Source: CAXXOK01 sp963675655
Lineage (GTDB): Bacteria; Bacillota; Clostridia; Christensenellales; Aristaeellaceae
Direction of reading: 5' to 3'
Assembly (NCBI GenBank): GCA_963675655.1
Contig: OY776489.1
Span: 2,232,001-2,296,000, forward strand
Length of the DNA stretch: 64,000 nucleotides
Under the pieces are notes generated by a model. It worked only from the letters and a program-made list of their open reading frames with translations. It had not been told where the DNA came from and ran no database searches. The position numbers were made by a program, and so were the translations under genes. This document shows, piece by piece, positions 25,912 through 34,420 of the stretch. Every line of letters begins with the position of its first letter. Within the stretch, counting starts at the first letter, position 1.

Positions 25912-25949
25912 GTAGATTGCCACAGCAGATTTATACCAATATAAAAGCA

Positions 25950-25985
25950 ATCAAGCCGCTACCTGCTTGCAGGTAGCGGCTTGAT
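25950..25985 (-). terminator. Terminator of the pheST operon
   Basis: ATCAAGCCGCTACCTGC, a 2-base centre and its exact complement form a 17-bp stem. Read leftward it is followed by TGCTTTTAT. It lies 20 bases beyond the pheT stop. Confidence 0.88.
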
Positions 25986-26004
25986 ACGTAATGCGTTAGA
26001 TTGG

Positions 26005-28392
26005 TTATCGGATCACCGCACCGTACTGCATTTCGCAGCTACGCTGCACTTTATCCATTGCCTTGGCAATTTCCGGTTCGGTCAGCGTGCGGTCGGATGC
26101 GCGGAAGGTGAGGGAGAAGGCTACGCTCTTTTTCCCTTCGCCTAGCTGCGCGCCGCGGTATACATCAAACATGGCGATGTTCTCCAGCAGCTTGCCACCG
26201 GCGCGGCGCATGGCGGACATGAGCGGGCCTACGGCGACGGTTTCATCCATCACCAGCGCCAAATCTCGCGCTACGCTGGGGAACCGTGGCAGGGGCGAAA
26301 GCTCGCCCATGGGGATTGCGTTGTCCAGCAGCGTTTGCAGGTCTACCTCCGCAATGACCGCACGGCGGGGCAAATCGAACGCCTCGCGGATGCCGGGGTG
26401 CACTTCGCCAATCTGCGCGTATACGGTATCCCCCTGCATCAGCTTTGCGCTGCGGCCCGGATGGTAGTAAACATCCGCGCCGGGTACGACCTCGCAGGTG
26501 ATACCGGCGGACGCAAGCACAGCTTCCACAGCACCGCGGATGGAGAAGAAATCCACCTGCTCGCCATAGGCGCCGAGGCACAGGTACTGGGTTTCCAGCG
26601 GTAAGCCCTCGGCGGTGGGGTGGTGCGGATCAAATACCGCGGCCATTTCATACAGGCACGCTTCGGGCGTGCCATGGTTCATGTTATACGCCAGCGTCTT
26701 GAGCATATCCGGCGCGAGGGTGGGGCGCATGTACGCCGTATCTTCTCCCAGCGGGTTACGAATGCCCAGCGGCGAAAGCCGTGCGTCTCCGGCGGGCAAG
26801 CCGAGTTTTTCGATGGCTTTTAAGCCAAGGAAGCTGTAATTCATTACTTCGATGTAGCCCAGCCCGTGTAAAATGCCTGCGCTACGGTTTTTCAGCTTGA
26901 GCATGGGTGATATGCCGCCCTGTGTGGTTTCCCCGCGCAACCGCGTGCAGCCAATGTGGTCAAACCCATACAGGCGCAGCACTTCTTCGCACAGGTCGGC
27001 TTCGCCCTCTACATCGCTGCGGAAAGCGGGGGCAACCACCGTTAGCGTATCGCCGTCGCGCTGTACGGTAAATTGCAGCTTCTGCAAAATGGAAATCATC
27101 GCTTCGGCGGGGATATCTACACCGGCGCGTTCGGCAATCCGGGCGATGCTGGCGGTCACCGGTTTTTGCTCGATGGGGTTTGGGTACAGGTCGATGCAGC
27201 CGCTTACTACGTCGCCCGCATCCAACAGGTTCACCAGCATGCAGGCGCGATCCAGCGCGTCCATCACTGTTGCGGGGCTTACGCCGCGCTCAAAGCGGCC
27301 GCTGGCCTCGGTACGCATACCCAGCGCGCGGCTGGTGATGCGAATGGCGGTACGGTCGAAGCTGGCACATTCGAACATGACCTCGGTTGTGCCTTCGATG
27401 ATCTCGCTTTCCTCGCCGCCCATAATACCCGCAAGGCCGGTTGCGCGTTCCTGATCGCAAATCACCAGATCGTCGGTACGTAAAGCGCGCTCTTCGCCAT
27501 CCAATGTGGTCAGCGTTTCGTTCTCATGTGCGCGCCGCACGATGATCTCCCGCCCGCGCACCTTGCTCAGATCGAAAGCGTGCATGGGGTGACCGTATTC
27601 GATCATTACATAGTTGGTAATATCCACAATGTTGTTGATGGAGCGCAGCCCGGCGCCGTGCAGGTACTTGCGCAGCCAAAGAGGAGAAGGCGCAATGCGC
27701 ACGTTTTTGATGACGCGCGCGGCATACCGCGGGCACAGATCGCTATCCTGAACGCTGATTTTCACCTCGTCGTGGATGCTGCCGCCTACTTCTTTCACAA
27801 CCGGTTTATCCGCGTGGAAGCCGGTGCCCAGCGCTGCGGCGGTTTCACGCGCTACGCCCAGCGCGCACAGGCAATCCGGACGGTTGGCGAGAATTTCAAA
27901 ATCGACGATTACATCGTCAATGCCGAGAATGGGCTTAACGTCGCTGCCAACGGGGTAGTCTTCCTGAAAAATTAGCAGCCCCTCGTCACCAACGCTGGGG
28001 TACAGGTCTGTCGGTACGCCAAGCTCCGTGGCGGCGCAAAGCATTCCTTCGCTTACCATGCCGCGCAGCTTTCCCTTTTTAATTTTGGTACCGTCCGGCA
28101 GTAAAGCGCCGTCCAGCGCGACCGGTGCTAGAATGCCCACCGCTACGTTTGGTGCGCCACAGACGATGGAAAGCGGCGTTTCCCCACCTACGTCGACGGT
28201 GCAGGCGTGCAGGTGCGTGCCTTCCACAGCTTCGCAAGTTAGTACGCGGCCAACAACCACCTTGTTTACCGTCGCGCCGACATCTTCTACACCTTCGACG
28301 GCGGTGCCGGTCATAATCATCCGTTCTTCATATTCCTTGGGGGTTACGGGGATGTCCGTATATTCCCGAAGCATGCTCATGCTTAATTTCAT
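26005..28392 (-). CDS. pheT: Phenylalanyl-tRNA synthetase beta subunit
   Basis: The 795-residue protein is full length for the bacterial beta subunit. It has the N-terminal tRNA-binding (OB) domain near residues 40-150, then the B3/B4 editing region. The B5 domain is marked by the FRSDVEGEADLCEEVLRLYG segment, and a catalytic-like core and a C-terminal FDX-ACB anticodon-binding domain (SPLPRFPSVARDLALVMDE...) follow. With PheS it forms an alpha2-beta2 enzyme that charges tRNA-Phe and edits misacylated tyrosine. It follows pheS by about 23 bases and is controlled by the T-box upstream. Confidence 0.97.
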   Translation of the reverse strand: MKLSMSMLREYTDIPVTPKEYEERMIMTGTAVEGVEDVGATVNKVVVGRVLTCEAVEGTHLHACTVDVGGETPLSIVCGAPNVAVGILAPVALDGALLPDGTKIKKGKLRGMVSEGMLCAATELGVPTDLYPSVGDEGLLIFQEDYPVGSDVKPILGIDDVIVDFEILANRPDCLCALGVARETAAALGTGFHADKPVVKEVGGSIHDEVKISVQDSDLCPRYAARVIKNVRIAPSPLWLRKYLHGAGLRSINNIVDITNYVMIEYGHPMHAFDLSKVRGREIIVRRAHENETLTTLDGEERALRTDDLVICDQERATGLAGIMGGEESEIIEGTTEVMFECASFDRTAIRITSRALGMRTEASGRFERGVSPATVMDALDRACMLVNLLDAGDVVSGCIDLYPNPIEQKPVTASIARIAERAGVDIPAEAMISILQKLQFTVQRDGDTLTVVAPAFRSDVEGEADLCEEVLRLYGFDHIGCTRLRGETTQGGISPMLKLKNRSAGILHGLGYIEVMNYSFLGLKAIEKLGLPAGDARLSPLGIRNPLGEDTAYMRPTLAPDMLKTLAYNMNHGTPEACLYEMAAVFDPHHPTAEGLPLETQYLCLGAYGEQVDFFSIRGAVEAVLASAGITCEVVPGADVYYHPGRSAKLMQGDTVYAQIGEVHPGIREAFDLPRRAVIAEVDLQTLLDNAIPMGELSPLPRFPSVARDLALVMDETVAVGPLMSAMRRAGGKLLENIAMFDVYRGAQLGEGKKSVAFSLTFRASDRTLTEPEIAKAMDKVQRSCEMQYGAVIR

Positions 28393-28415
28393 GTCGTTCG
28401 TCCTCCCTTCGCCCG

Positions 28416-29444
28416 TTACCGCAGCTGTCCAAGCAGCCGCGCGTCACCTTCGTACAGAAGCCGCATATCTTTGATGCCGTAGCGGCGCATCGCCAAACGT
28501 TCAAGGCCGATGCCGAAAGCAAAACCACTGTAACGGGTGCTGTCGATGCCGCACATTTCAAGCACCTTGGGGTTTACCATGCCGGAGCCAAGCACTTCGA
28601 TCCAGCCGGTTTCCTTACAAATCCGGCATCCCTTGCCATGGCAGGCCGAGCAGGTTAAATCCACTTCGGCGCTGGGCTCTGTAAAGGGGAAGAAGCTGGG
28701 GCGGAAGCGGGTTTCCACATCTGCGCCGTAAATGTGCTTGGCAAAGGCGGTAAGCGTTCCGCGCAGGTCGGCCATCGTAATGTGCTCATCTATTACAAGG
28801 CCTTCCATCTGGTGGAATACGGGGCTGTGGGTGGCGTCCATCTCGTCGGCACGGTATACGCGGCCGGGACATACGATGCGGATGGGCGGCTTGCGGGTGA
28901 GCATGGCGCGCGCCTGCATGGGGCTGGTGTGCGTGCGCAGTACAATATTATCGTCCATGTAGAACGTATCCTGCGCGTCGCGGGCCGGGTGGTTTTTGGG
29001 TATGTTCATCAGCTCGAAGTTATAATGGTCCAGTTCTACTTCGGGGCCTTGCAACACCTCAAAACCCATGCCGGTGAAGCACTCGATAAGGTCGTTCATC
29101 ACCAGCGTAATGGGGTGACCCGTGCCGACTTTCGGCAGCGGGCGCGGCTCGGTAACATCAATGGTTTCTTTTGCAAGCGAGGCCAGCAGCTCTTTTTGCT
29201 TCAGCGCCGCCGCAGCCTGATCCATCTGCTCGGTCAGCTTTGCGCGGGCCTCGTTGATTTGGGCGCCGGCTTTGGGGCGCTCCTCGGGGGATAGTTGCCC
29301 CAGCCCTTTGAGCAGAGCGGTCAAATCGCCTTTTTTGCCCAGCACTTTCACACGCAACGCATCCAGCGCTGCGGTGCTGTCTACCTGCGCAAGCGTATCG
29401 CCTGCTTTTTGCATCAATTCCTGCAAGGTATCCGATATGGACAT
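28416..29444 (-). CDS. pheS: Phenylalanyl-tRNA synthetase alpha subunit
   Basis: The start is ATG 29444 (MSISDTLQELM), with AAAGGAGGAAG upstream; the longer frame to 29576 reads through the T-box terminator and is not real. The 342-residue protein has the N-terminal coiled-coil tRNA-binding arm (residues 1-90) and the class II catalytic core. Motif 2 lies around THTSPMQARAM...GRVYRADEMDATHSPVFHQMEG. Motif 3 is GFAFGIGLERLAMRRYGI. A Cys-rich insert (CSACHGKGCRICKETGW) lies near residue 280 and is common in Clostridia. Confidence 0.97.
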   Translation of the reverse strand: MSISDTLQELMQKAGDTLAQVDSTAALDALRVKVLGKKGDLTALLKGLGQLSPEERPKAGAQINEARAKLTEQMDQAAAALKQKELLASLAKETIDVTEPRPLPKVGTGHPITLVMNDLIECFTGMGFEVLQGPEVELDHYNFELMNIPKNHPARDAQDTFYMDDNIVLRTHTSPMQARAMLTRKPPIRIVCPGRVYRADEMDATHSPVFHQMEGLVIDEHITMADLRGTLTAFAKHIYGADVETRFRPSFFPFTEPSAEVDLTCSACHGKGCRICKETGWIEVLGSGMVNPKVLEMCGIDSTRYSGFAFGIGLERLAMRRYGIKDMRLLYEGDARLLGQLR

Positions 29445-29505
29445 GAACGCTTCCTCCTTTTGGTTGTGACCGTGTTCGAATTTGGGAAACGGCCTTTTCC
29501 CAATG

Positions 29506-29793
29506 AAAAAAGCCCCCACCCTATGCGTATGCATGGGACGAAGGCATAATGCCGCGTTGTACCACCCAAATTCCATCTGCCGGGATTGCCCGGTAAATGC
29601 TCTCGCTTGGTAACGGGGTGTGCTGATCCCCGGCTTTGCTTACAGGCTTACGCTTTGGGCAAAGCGGCATCGGAAGTGAATGACCCGTATACGGAATGGA
29701 AAACTTTCAGCAATCGCTTTCCTCTCTGCAAACCGTATCCACACAGGCTTTGGTCTTCGTCATCGCCTTTACCCCGGGTATACACCCGAGATT
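29506..29793 (-). ncRNA. T-box riboswitch of pheST
   Basis: Read leftward, the leader contains the T-box antiterminator signature GGGTGGTACAACGCGG (29552-29567). A terminator follows, with stem CCCATGC/GCATAGGG and a T6 run at 29506-29511. A long stem I region precedes it, containing TTC codons in GGTCATTCACTTC that could be the Phe specifier. Uncharged tRNA-Phe would bind and allow readthrough into pheS. The start is taken about 7 bases after the TATAAT box. The specifier loop was not folded, so its exact place is inferred. Confidence 0.9.
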
Positions 29794-29799
29794 GCAGCA

Positions 29800-29828
29800 A
29801 TTATAGCATAGGTATACAGCAAATTCAA
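29800..29828 (-). promoter_or_regulatory. Consensus sigma-A promoter of the T-box / pheST operon
   Basis: Read leftward, TTGAAT (29828-29823), 17 bases, then TATAAT (29805-29800). The match is very strong and sits directly before the T-box leader. Confidence 0.88.
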
Positions 29829-29916
29829 GTAAAATTCTCACATGCGGGCGGCGGTTGACCTGTGAAAAACACAGTGCTATACTCCAACACAGAAGTAAGC
29901 GGGCTGGAGGCTGTAT

Positions 29917-30783
29917 ATGATTTATCTGGATACGTTCCGTCTGCCGGATGAGGGGCAGGAATGGCAGTTTCGCATGGATGTGAAAAGAACCTGCTATAAC
30001 ACGATGTATCCGTTTTTCACGCTTTCCGCATTGCAGCTGGAACGGTTGGATTTTGCACCTATCACCATTCTGTACGGCGGTAACGGCTCCGGTAAAACCA
30101 CCATTTTAAACCTGATTGCCGAAAAGCTGCACCTGACGAGGGAAACGCCGTTTAACCGCTCCAATTTTTTTCAAAACTATGTGGATCTATGCCGTGCCAC
30201 GCTGGAAAATCCCGTTCCTGCGGAGAGCCGGATTATTGTAAGTGACGATGTGTTTGATTATATGCTTAATGTCCGCAGCCTGAACGATGGAATCGATCGG
30301 GAGCGCATCCAGCTGTTTGAGGAGCATACCGATGCGCGGCAAACGGTGTTTCAATTGCAATCGCTGGAGGATTACGACGAGCTGAAAAAGCGCAACAGCG
30401 CCCGGCGGAAAACCCAATCCGCTTTTGTACGGGAGCAGCTTGCGCCCAATGTGCGGGAGCAATCCAACGGGGAAAGCGCGAACTTCTATTTTAAACAGCG
30501 CTTGCAAGAGGATGCGCTGTATTTACTGGATGAGCCGGAAAACAGCCTGTCGCCGGAAAGGCAGATTGCATTGGCAAAGTATATAGAAGAAAGCGCGCGT
30601 TATATGGACTGCCAGTTGATTATTTCCACCCATTCGCCCTTCCTGCTGGCAATGCGGGGCGCGAAGATTTATGATCTGGACGCTCGTCCGGTAGGCCTGA
30701 AGAAATGGACGGAACTGGAAAATGTGCGACGGTATGCGGAATTTTTTGAAGCGCACAAGGATGAATTTGAACGGGGAGAGTAA
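29917..30783 (+). CDS. Solitary AAA-family ATPase (COG3910-like)
   Basis: This 288-residue P-loop protein has Walker A ITILYGGNGSGKTTILN near residue 50, a long middle region rich in charged residues, and an ABC-type Walker B in ALYLLDEPENSLSP. The D-loop region and a switch histidine lie in LIISTHSPFLLAMRG. This is the compact predicted-ATPase layout (COG3910), related to the heads of SMC/RecF/OLD proteins but without a coiled coil or TOPRIM domain. GGAGG lies close upstream of the ATG. It has no partner gene and its target is unknown. Confidence 0.82.
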   Translation: MIYLDTFRLPDEGQEWQFRMDVKRTCYNTMYPFFTLSALQLERLDFAPITILYGGNGSGKTTILNLIAEKLHLTRETPFNRSNFFQNYVDLCRATLENPVPAESRIIVSDDVFDYMLNVRSLNDGIDRERIQLFEEHTDARQTVFQLQSLEDYDELKKRNSARRKTQSAFVREQLAPNVREQSNGESANFYFKQRLQEDALYLLDEPENSLSPERQIALAKYIEESARYMDCQLIISTHSPFLLAMRGAKIYDLDARPVGLKKWTELENVRRYAEFFEAHKDEFERGE

Positions 30784-30858
30784 TGCGGCTTCAATCACCT
30801 ATGCAGGTAAGAGGACTAATGGCAGGTATATAGTGTCGCCGTTGCCTTAAAACTTCAC

Positions 30859-30888
30859 AAAAAACCACGCCTATTGGCGCGGTTTTTT
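30859..30888 (+). terminator. Rho-independent terminator of the AAA ATPase gene
   Basis: AAAAAACCACGCC, a TATT loop, and GGCGCGGTTTTTT form a stem with one A-C mismatch and a T6 run. It lies about 75 bases after the stop. Confidence 0.75.
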
Positions 30889-30931
30889 GTTGTTATAATC
30901 TTGTTGATCCGTAAAACTGCCCATCTGTTCA

Positions 30932-31027
30932 AAAAGTCCAAAATACTAGGAAGCAAGGGGATGAGCTTACTTGTTTGTAAGTGATTCCCCTTGACGTTGC
31001 GTAGCTGACAACGCAGGTTGGACTTTT
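30932..31027. repeat. 96-bp palindromic, multi-stem element
   Basis: The ends AAAAGTCCAA (30932) and TTGGACTTTT (31018) pair perfectly. Inside, CAAGGGGA-3 nt-GCTTAC pairs with GTAAGT-3 nt-TCCCCTTG around a 6-base loop (30954-30993). A CGTTG/CAACG hairpin follows (30994-31013). The internal bulges are symmetric, which suggests selection for RNA structure. It is gene-free, between an upstream terminator and the rnpB terminator. It could be an interspersed repeat or a small RNA; I recognise no named family. Confidence 0.55.
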
Positions 31028-31039
31028 GGAGCAGACTGA

Positions 31040-31063
31040 AACCGCGCATATTCGCGCGGTTTA
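31040..31063 (-). terminator. Terminator of rnpB
   Basis: Read leftward, AAACCGCGC, 6 bases, GCGCGGTTT, then CAG. It lies just past the conserved 3' end of the RNase P RNA. Confidence 0.7.
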
Positions 31064-31071
31064 TCTGTCAG

Positions 31072-31422
31072 GGTTGCGATAAGTGCGGTCGTAAGCCGAG
31101 TTCTGTCGTTGGACGATCATCTATCTACCCCGTGCGTTGCCACACGGGTCCAGCGATCTCTTCGCAAGCACGACGGGCCGCCGTATCGCTTGCATTCGGA
31201 TCTTGCATCGGGTGGGGTTTACAGCGCGCATCCGTCTCCGGTGCGCGGGTGAGCTCTTACCTCGCCTTTCCATCCTTACTCCATCCCTTGCGGGGTGGGG
31301 CGGTTTATTTCTGTTGCACTTTCCTTGAAGTCGCCTTCACCGGCCGTTAGCCGGCACCGTGCCCTGTGATGCTCGGACTTTCCTCATGGGGTTACCACGC
31401 GATCGCCTGGCCGCCTTATCGC
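31072..31422 (-). ncRNA. rnpB: RNase P RNA, bacterial type A
   Basis: Read leftward, the segment contains the universal conserved blocks of RNase P RNA. GAGGAAAGTCCGAGC lies near the 5' side with ACAGGGCACGGTGCCGG after it. CRI/CRV-type sequence GGTAAGAGCTCACC and GCGCGCTGTAAACCCCACC lie in the middle. AGATAGATGATCG and ACAGAACTCGGCTTAC are close to the 3' end. It is the catalytic RNA that trims tRNA 5' ends. The exact ends are estimated from the promoter and terminator. Confidence 0.96.
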
Positions 31423-31428
31423 CGCCCA

Positions 31429-31457
31429 AGAATAGCACGGACCCGTGCGATTGTCAA
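31429..31457 (-). promoter_or_regulatory. Promoter of rnpB
   Basis: Read leftward, a consensus TTGACA (31457-31452), a 17-base spacer and TATTCT (31434-31429). It lies immediately before the rnpB 5' end. Confidence 0.82.
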
Positions 31458-31554
31458 CGGCGAGGGGTAAACTGCGGCGCGGTGTGCTCGCTGCAGGGCG
31501 AAATGCCCTGCTCGCAAACAGCGGTAACAAAGGGATTGCAGACGGAAAAAGCGT

Positions 31555-31583
31555 TTGCATCGCATTGATGTGTGTTGTATAAT
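31555..31583 (+). promoter_or_regulatory. Predicted sigma-A promoter of the membrane protein / rsuA-like run
   Basis: TTGCAT at 31555-31560, a 17-base spacer, and a consensus TATAAT at 31578-31583. It is about 43 bases before the start codon. Confidence 0.75.
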
Positions 31584-31625
31584 TATCTTGAGTTTTTCTG
31601 TAATAAAACCGGGGAGGCATAATAT

Positions 31626-33053
31626 ATGGACAGTATGAAAAGCGATTATCCGGGCAACGTTCATAACAACCCGATTACCTTCTATATCCGTTCCCTATTA
31701 TACATGTTTCTGGGATTGCTCATTCGGCTGCTTACGCTGCTGCCGTTGGGCGCGCTGTTGATTTTTCCGGCGGAATCGCCGTGGCGCTGGGCGGCGTTGC
31801 TGTGCCCGGTGCTGATGCTCTTCGTGGTACTTCCGCTTCGCTTTAGCTTTGCACAAACCATGGTACGGGGTGAAGACGACCGTCGTTTCTCCTTCGACGT
31901 GGCCATGAGCTTGTCTGATTACGGCGAAAAACTGGGCGAAAGCCTGCTGCATGCGCTGCACTTGCTGTTGTGGGGCATCCCTCTGATTGGTATGCTGCTG
32001 GGCGTACGGTATTACTATAATAACGTGGATATGATTACCCTTATGCAGGGGATCAGTGATACCGGTGCTGCGGTAACGACCGTATTGTACGGAATTGCGA
32101 ATTTCTTTATCGGCATCTTCAACGGCACGCTGCTGGTACCCAACGGTGGTCTGATGGAAGGCCTGTACACCGTTTTGGCCGTTTTGGGCGTTGGGGTGTT
32201 GATTTTACTTTGGGGCATGGTTCGCAATGGCGCATTCCGCTTTGTGTGGGCACTGGCACTGAAAACAGATAAAAGCCCCCATGCCGAAGCGCGCCGTAGG
32301 CTGCGCGGACGCCGCTGGAAGCAGATGGGCGTTGCCATGATCAATCTGCTGCTCTGGGCTCCTGCACTGTATATTACGATTACGACGATGAAAGATGTAT
32401 TGGGCAGCGTGTCCGATGCTCTGTTTAACCTTGTCAGCACCGAGCAACTGGATCTGCCGGAAATGACCGGCGCGATCAAGCCGCTGCTATTTGCCTTCTT
32501 TGTTTGCTACATGCCGCTGCTGCCAATTCGCCGCGCGTTAACCAGTTACTTCGCGGTTCGCCACATTCATCATGCTGCGGCTCCGGCAGCGCCCGTGGAG
32601 GAAGAATATCACCCTGAACCGAACGCAACCGGCGCGATGGAGTACACCGCACAAAGCAGCGAAACCCCTGTTACGAGAACCGGACGCATGGAGGAATACC
32701 AGCCGCAGCCGGTGCGGCAACCCGCACCGCAGCCCGGGCCTGTTGTAACGCCTGTGCAGACAACGGTGAAAACCGAGCCTGTGATGATGGAAGCGGCAGA
32801 ATTGCCTACGGAAGAAGCACCCGTAAAGGAAAGCATTCCTGTGGCGGAGGAGCTGCCTGTACAGGAAGAGCCTATGGTGGAAACGGAACCGGCACCGGAG
32901 GAAGTACCGGAAACGGAACCTGCTGTGGAAACCGAGACGCTTCGCCAGCCGATACCGGCATACCGGCCCGGCCAGACTGCGCCTTATCCGGAACCCATGA
33001 TGGAAGAACAGACGGAGCCGGATATGGACGATGCGGATAAGGACGACGAATAA
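31626..33053 (+). CDS. Polytopic membrane protein with Pro/Glu/Val-rich cytosolic tail
   Basis: This 475-residue protein has about six TM segments in residues 20-310 (for example LLYMFLGLLIRLLTLLPLG, LYTVLAVLGVGVLILLWGM and PLLFAFFVCYMPLLPI). A tail of about 160 residues follows, dominated by Pro, Glu, Thr and Val with repeated E-P/V-P-E units, and ends in a cluster of Asp/Glu. It probably inserts in the cytoplasmic membrane with a disordered acidic tail. I recognise no family. GGGGAGG lies 10 bases upstream of the ATG. The next gene starts 3 bases after its stop, so it is co-transcribed with the pseudouridine synthase. Confidence 0.68.
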   Translation: MDSMKSDYPGNVHNNPITFYIRSLLYMFLGLLIRLLTLLPLGALLIFPAESPWRWAALLCPVLMLFVVLPLRFSFAQTMVRGEDDRRFSFDVAMSLSDYGEKLGESLLHALHLLLWGIPLIGMLLGVRYYYNNVDMITLMQGISDTGAAVTTVLYGIANFFIGIFNGTLLVPNGGLMEGLYTVLAVLGVGVLILLWGMVRNGAFRFVWALALKTDKSPHAEARRRLRGRRWKQMGVAMINLLLWAPALYITITTMKDVLGSVSDALFNLVSTEQLDLPEMTGAIKPLLFAFFVCYMPLLPIRRALTSYFAVRHIHHAAAPAAPVEEEYHPEPNATGAMEYTAQSSETPVTRTGRMEEYQPQPVRQPAPQPGPVVTPVQTTVKTEPVMMEAAELPTEEAPVKESIPVAEELPVQEEPMVETEPAPEEVPETEPAVETETLRQPIPAYRPGQTAPYPEPMMEEQTEPDMDDADKDDE

Positions 33054-33055
33054 GC

Positions 33056-33778
33056 ATGGCATTCATCCGGTTGGATAAATTACTATCGCAGCGCGGCGAG
33101 TATTCGCGCAGCGAAGCGGGCAAACTGATACGATCGGGGGCCGTAACCGTGGGCGGGCAAACGGTTTGCGATCCGGCACATAAGCTGGAACCGCAAACCG
33201 AAACCGTGCTCCTGAACGGTTCGCCTGTTGAAGATGAACCTTTTCAATACATATTATTTCACAAACCAGCCGGCATCCTAACCGCGGCCAGAGACAGCCG
33301 GGCGCAAACCGTAATGGATTTGCTGCCGGTTGCGCTGCGCAGACGGAATGTGATGCCGGTTGGGCGGTTGGATAAGGATACGACCGGTCTGCTGCTGCTT
33401 ACCAACGACGGGGTGCTGGCACACCAACTGCTGTCTCCCAAACGGCATGTGGTTAAGGAATATCTGGCAACGGTGGATGGACCGCTGACCCCGGAGGATG
33501 TAACCGCATTTTCCGAAGGGCTTGTGCTCAGCGACTTTACCGCAAAGCCCGCAGAATTAATGATTCTTACCGGTAAGCAGGGCGAAAACAGCGCGTTGGT
33601 GCGGGTGACCGAGGGAAAGTATCATCAGGTCAAGAGGATGTTTGCCGCCTGCGGCAGGCAGGTGCTTACGCTGCACCGGCAGGCATTCGGGCCTCTCCGG
33701 CTGGATATTGCCGTGGGTCAATACCGTGCGCTGAGTATGGAAGAACGCACAGCCCTGCACGCGGCCACACAAGGATAA
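33056..33778 (+). CDS. rsuA: RsuA-family ribosomal small-subunit pseudouridine synthase
   Basis: The 240-residue protein has an N-terminal S4 RNA-binding domain (residues 1-60; RLDKLLSQRGEYSRSEAGKLIRSG). The RsuA/RluB/E/F catalytic domain follows, with Asp106 in PVGRLDKDTTGLLLLTNDG. The closing GKYHQVKRMFAACGRQVLTLHR is the usual fold-sealing motif. It converts a uridine in rRNA to pseudouridine in the cytoplasm. Length fits RsuA, which modifies 16S rRNA U516, better than RluB, but the exact site is inferred. It starts 3 bases after the preceding gene. Confidence 0.87.
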   Translation: MAFIRLDKLLSQRGEYSRSEAGKLIRSGAVTVGGQTVCDPAHKLEPQTETVLLNGSPVEDEPFQYILFHKPAGILTAARDSRAQTVMDLLPVALRRRNVMPVGRLDKDTTGLLLLTNDGVLAHQLLSPKRHVVKEYLATVDGPLTPEDVTAFSEGLVLSDFTAKPAELMILTGKQGENSALVRVTEGKYHQVKRMFAACGRQVLTLHRQAFGPLRLDIAVGQYRALSMEERTALHAATQG

Positions 33779-33790
33779 GGAAGGATTGCC

Positions 33791-34420
33791 ATGACCGACC
33801 ATTACTACACACCGATCCCGCAGAGCGAGCATAAGCCCGCCCAATTTGATACGGTCTATCGCGGGTACGCCCTTACGTTTGAAACGGACAGCGGCGTATT
33901 TTCGCGGACGGGGCTGGACAAGGGGTCCGAAATTTTGCTTGGTGCATTGCCGGATGAGATCACCGGGCCGTTACTGGATATGGGCTGCGGATACGGTGCG
34001 CTGGGTGTTAGCATCGGCAAGGCCAATCTGGGCTGCCAGGTAACAATGGCGGATATCAATACACGGGCCGTTGCGTTGGCGAAAGCTAACGCCTACCGTA
34101 ACGGTGTAGCAGCGGAAACCATGCAAAGCGACGGCTTTGCTGCCGTTATGGGCCGGAAATTCGCCTGGATCGTGACCAATCCGCCTATCCGCGCCGGGAA
34201 AAAAGTGATCTATACAATGTTTGCAAACGCAGCGAAGTCGCTTTTACCCGGCGGCAAGCTGATACTGGTCATTCGCAAGCAACAAGGCGCGCCGTCGGCG
34301 CAAACGTATTTAAAAACATTATTTACACAGGTGGATCTGCTGGAGCGCAGCAGCGGGTATTGGGTGCTTTGCTGTAAGCAGCCGCTTGCAATTGAAACAG
34401 AACAGAAAGAAGAACGCTGA
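33791..34420 (+). CDS. RsmC-like class I SAM methyltransferase
   Basis: This 209-residue protein equals the C-terminal catalytic half of RsmC (like YbxB of Bacillus). It has motif I LLDMGCGYGALGVSIG at 61-76, motif II VTMADINTRAVALAKAN, and the N6/N2-guanine catalytic NPPI at 130-133, followed by the KLILVIRKQQGA segment. Such enzymes methylate guanine N2 in 16S rRNA or a related RNA. The target here is not certain, because the RNA-binding half is missing. It is embedded in the rsuA-patB run, and the stop and the next start share one base (TGATG). Confidence 0.85.
   Translation: MTDHYYTPIPQSEHKPAQFDTVYRGYALTFETDSGVFSRTGLDKGSEILLGALPDEITGPLLDMGCGYGALGVSIGKANLGCQVTMADINTRAVALAKANAYRNGVAAETMQSDGFAAVMGRKFAWIVTNPPIRAGKKVIYTMFANAAKSLLPGGKLILVIRKQQGAPSAQTYLKTLFTQVDLLERSSGYWVLCCKQPLAIETEQKEER

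Noticed and set aside
29444..29576. Extension of pheS to an upstream Met
   Set aside because: The extension would translate through the T-box terminator; the ATG at 29444 has a strong site and the family N-terminus.
30932..31027. Signal recognition particle RNA
   Set aside because: The element has a palindromic shape but lacks the conserved SRP helix 8 sequence with a GGAA-type tetraloop in the right setting.
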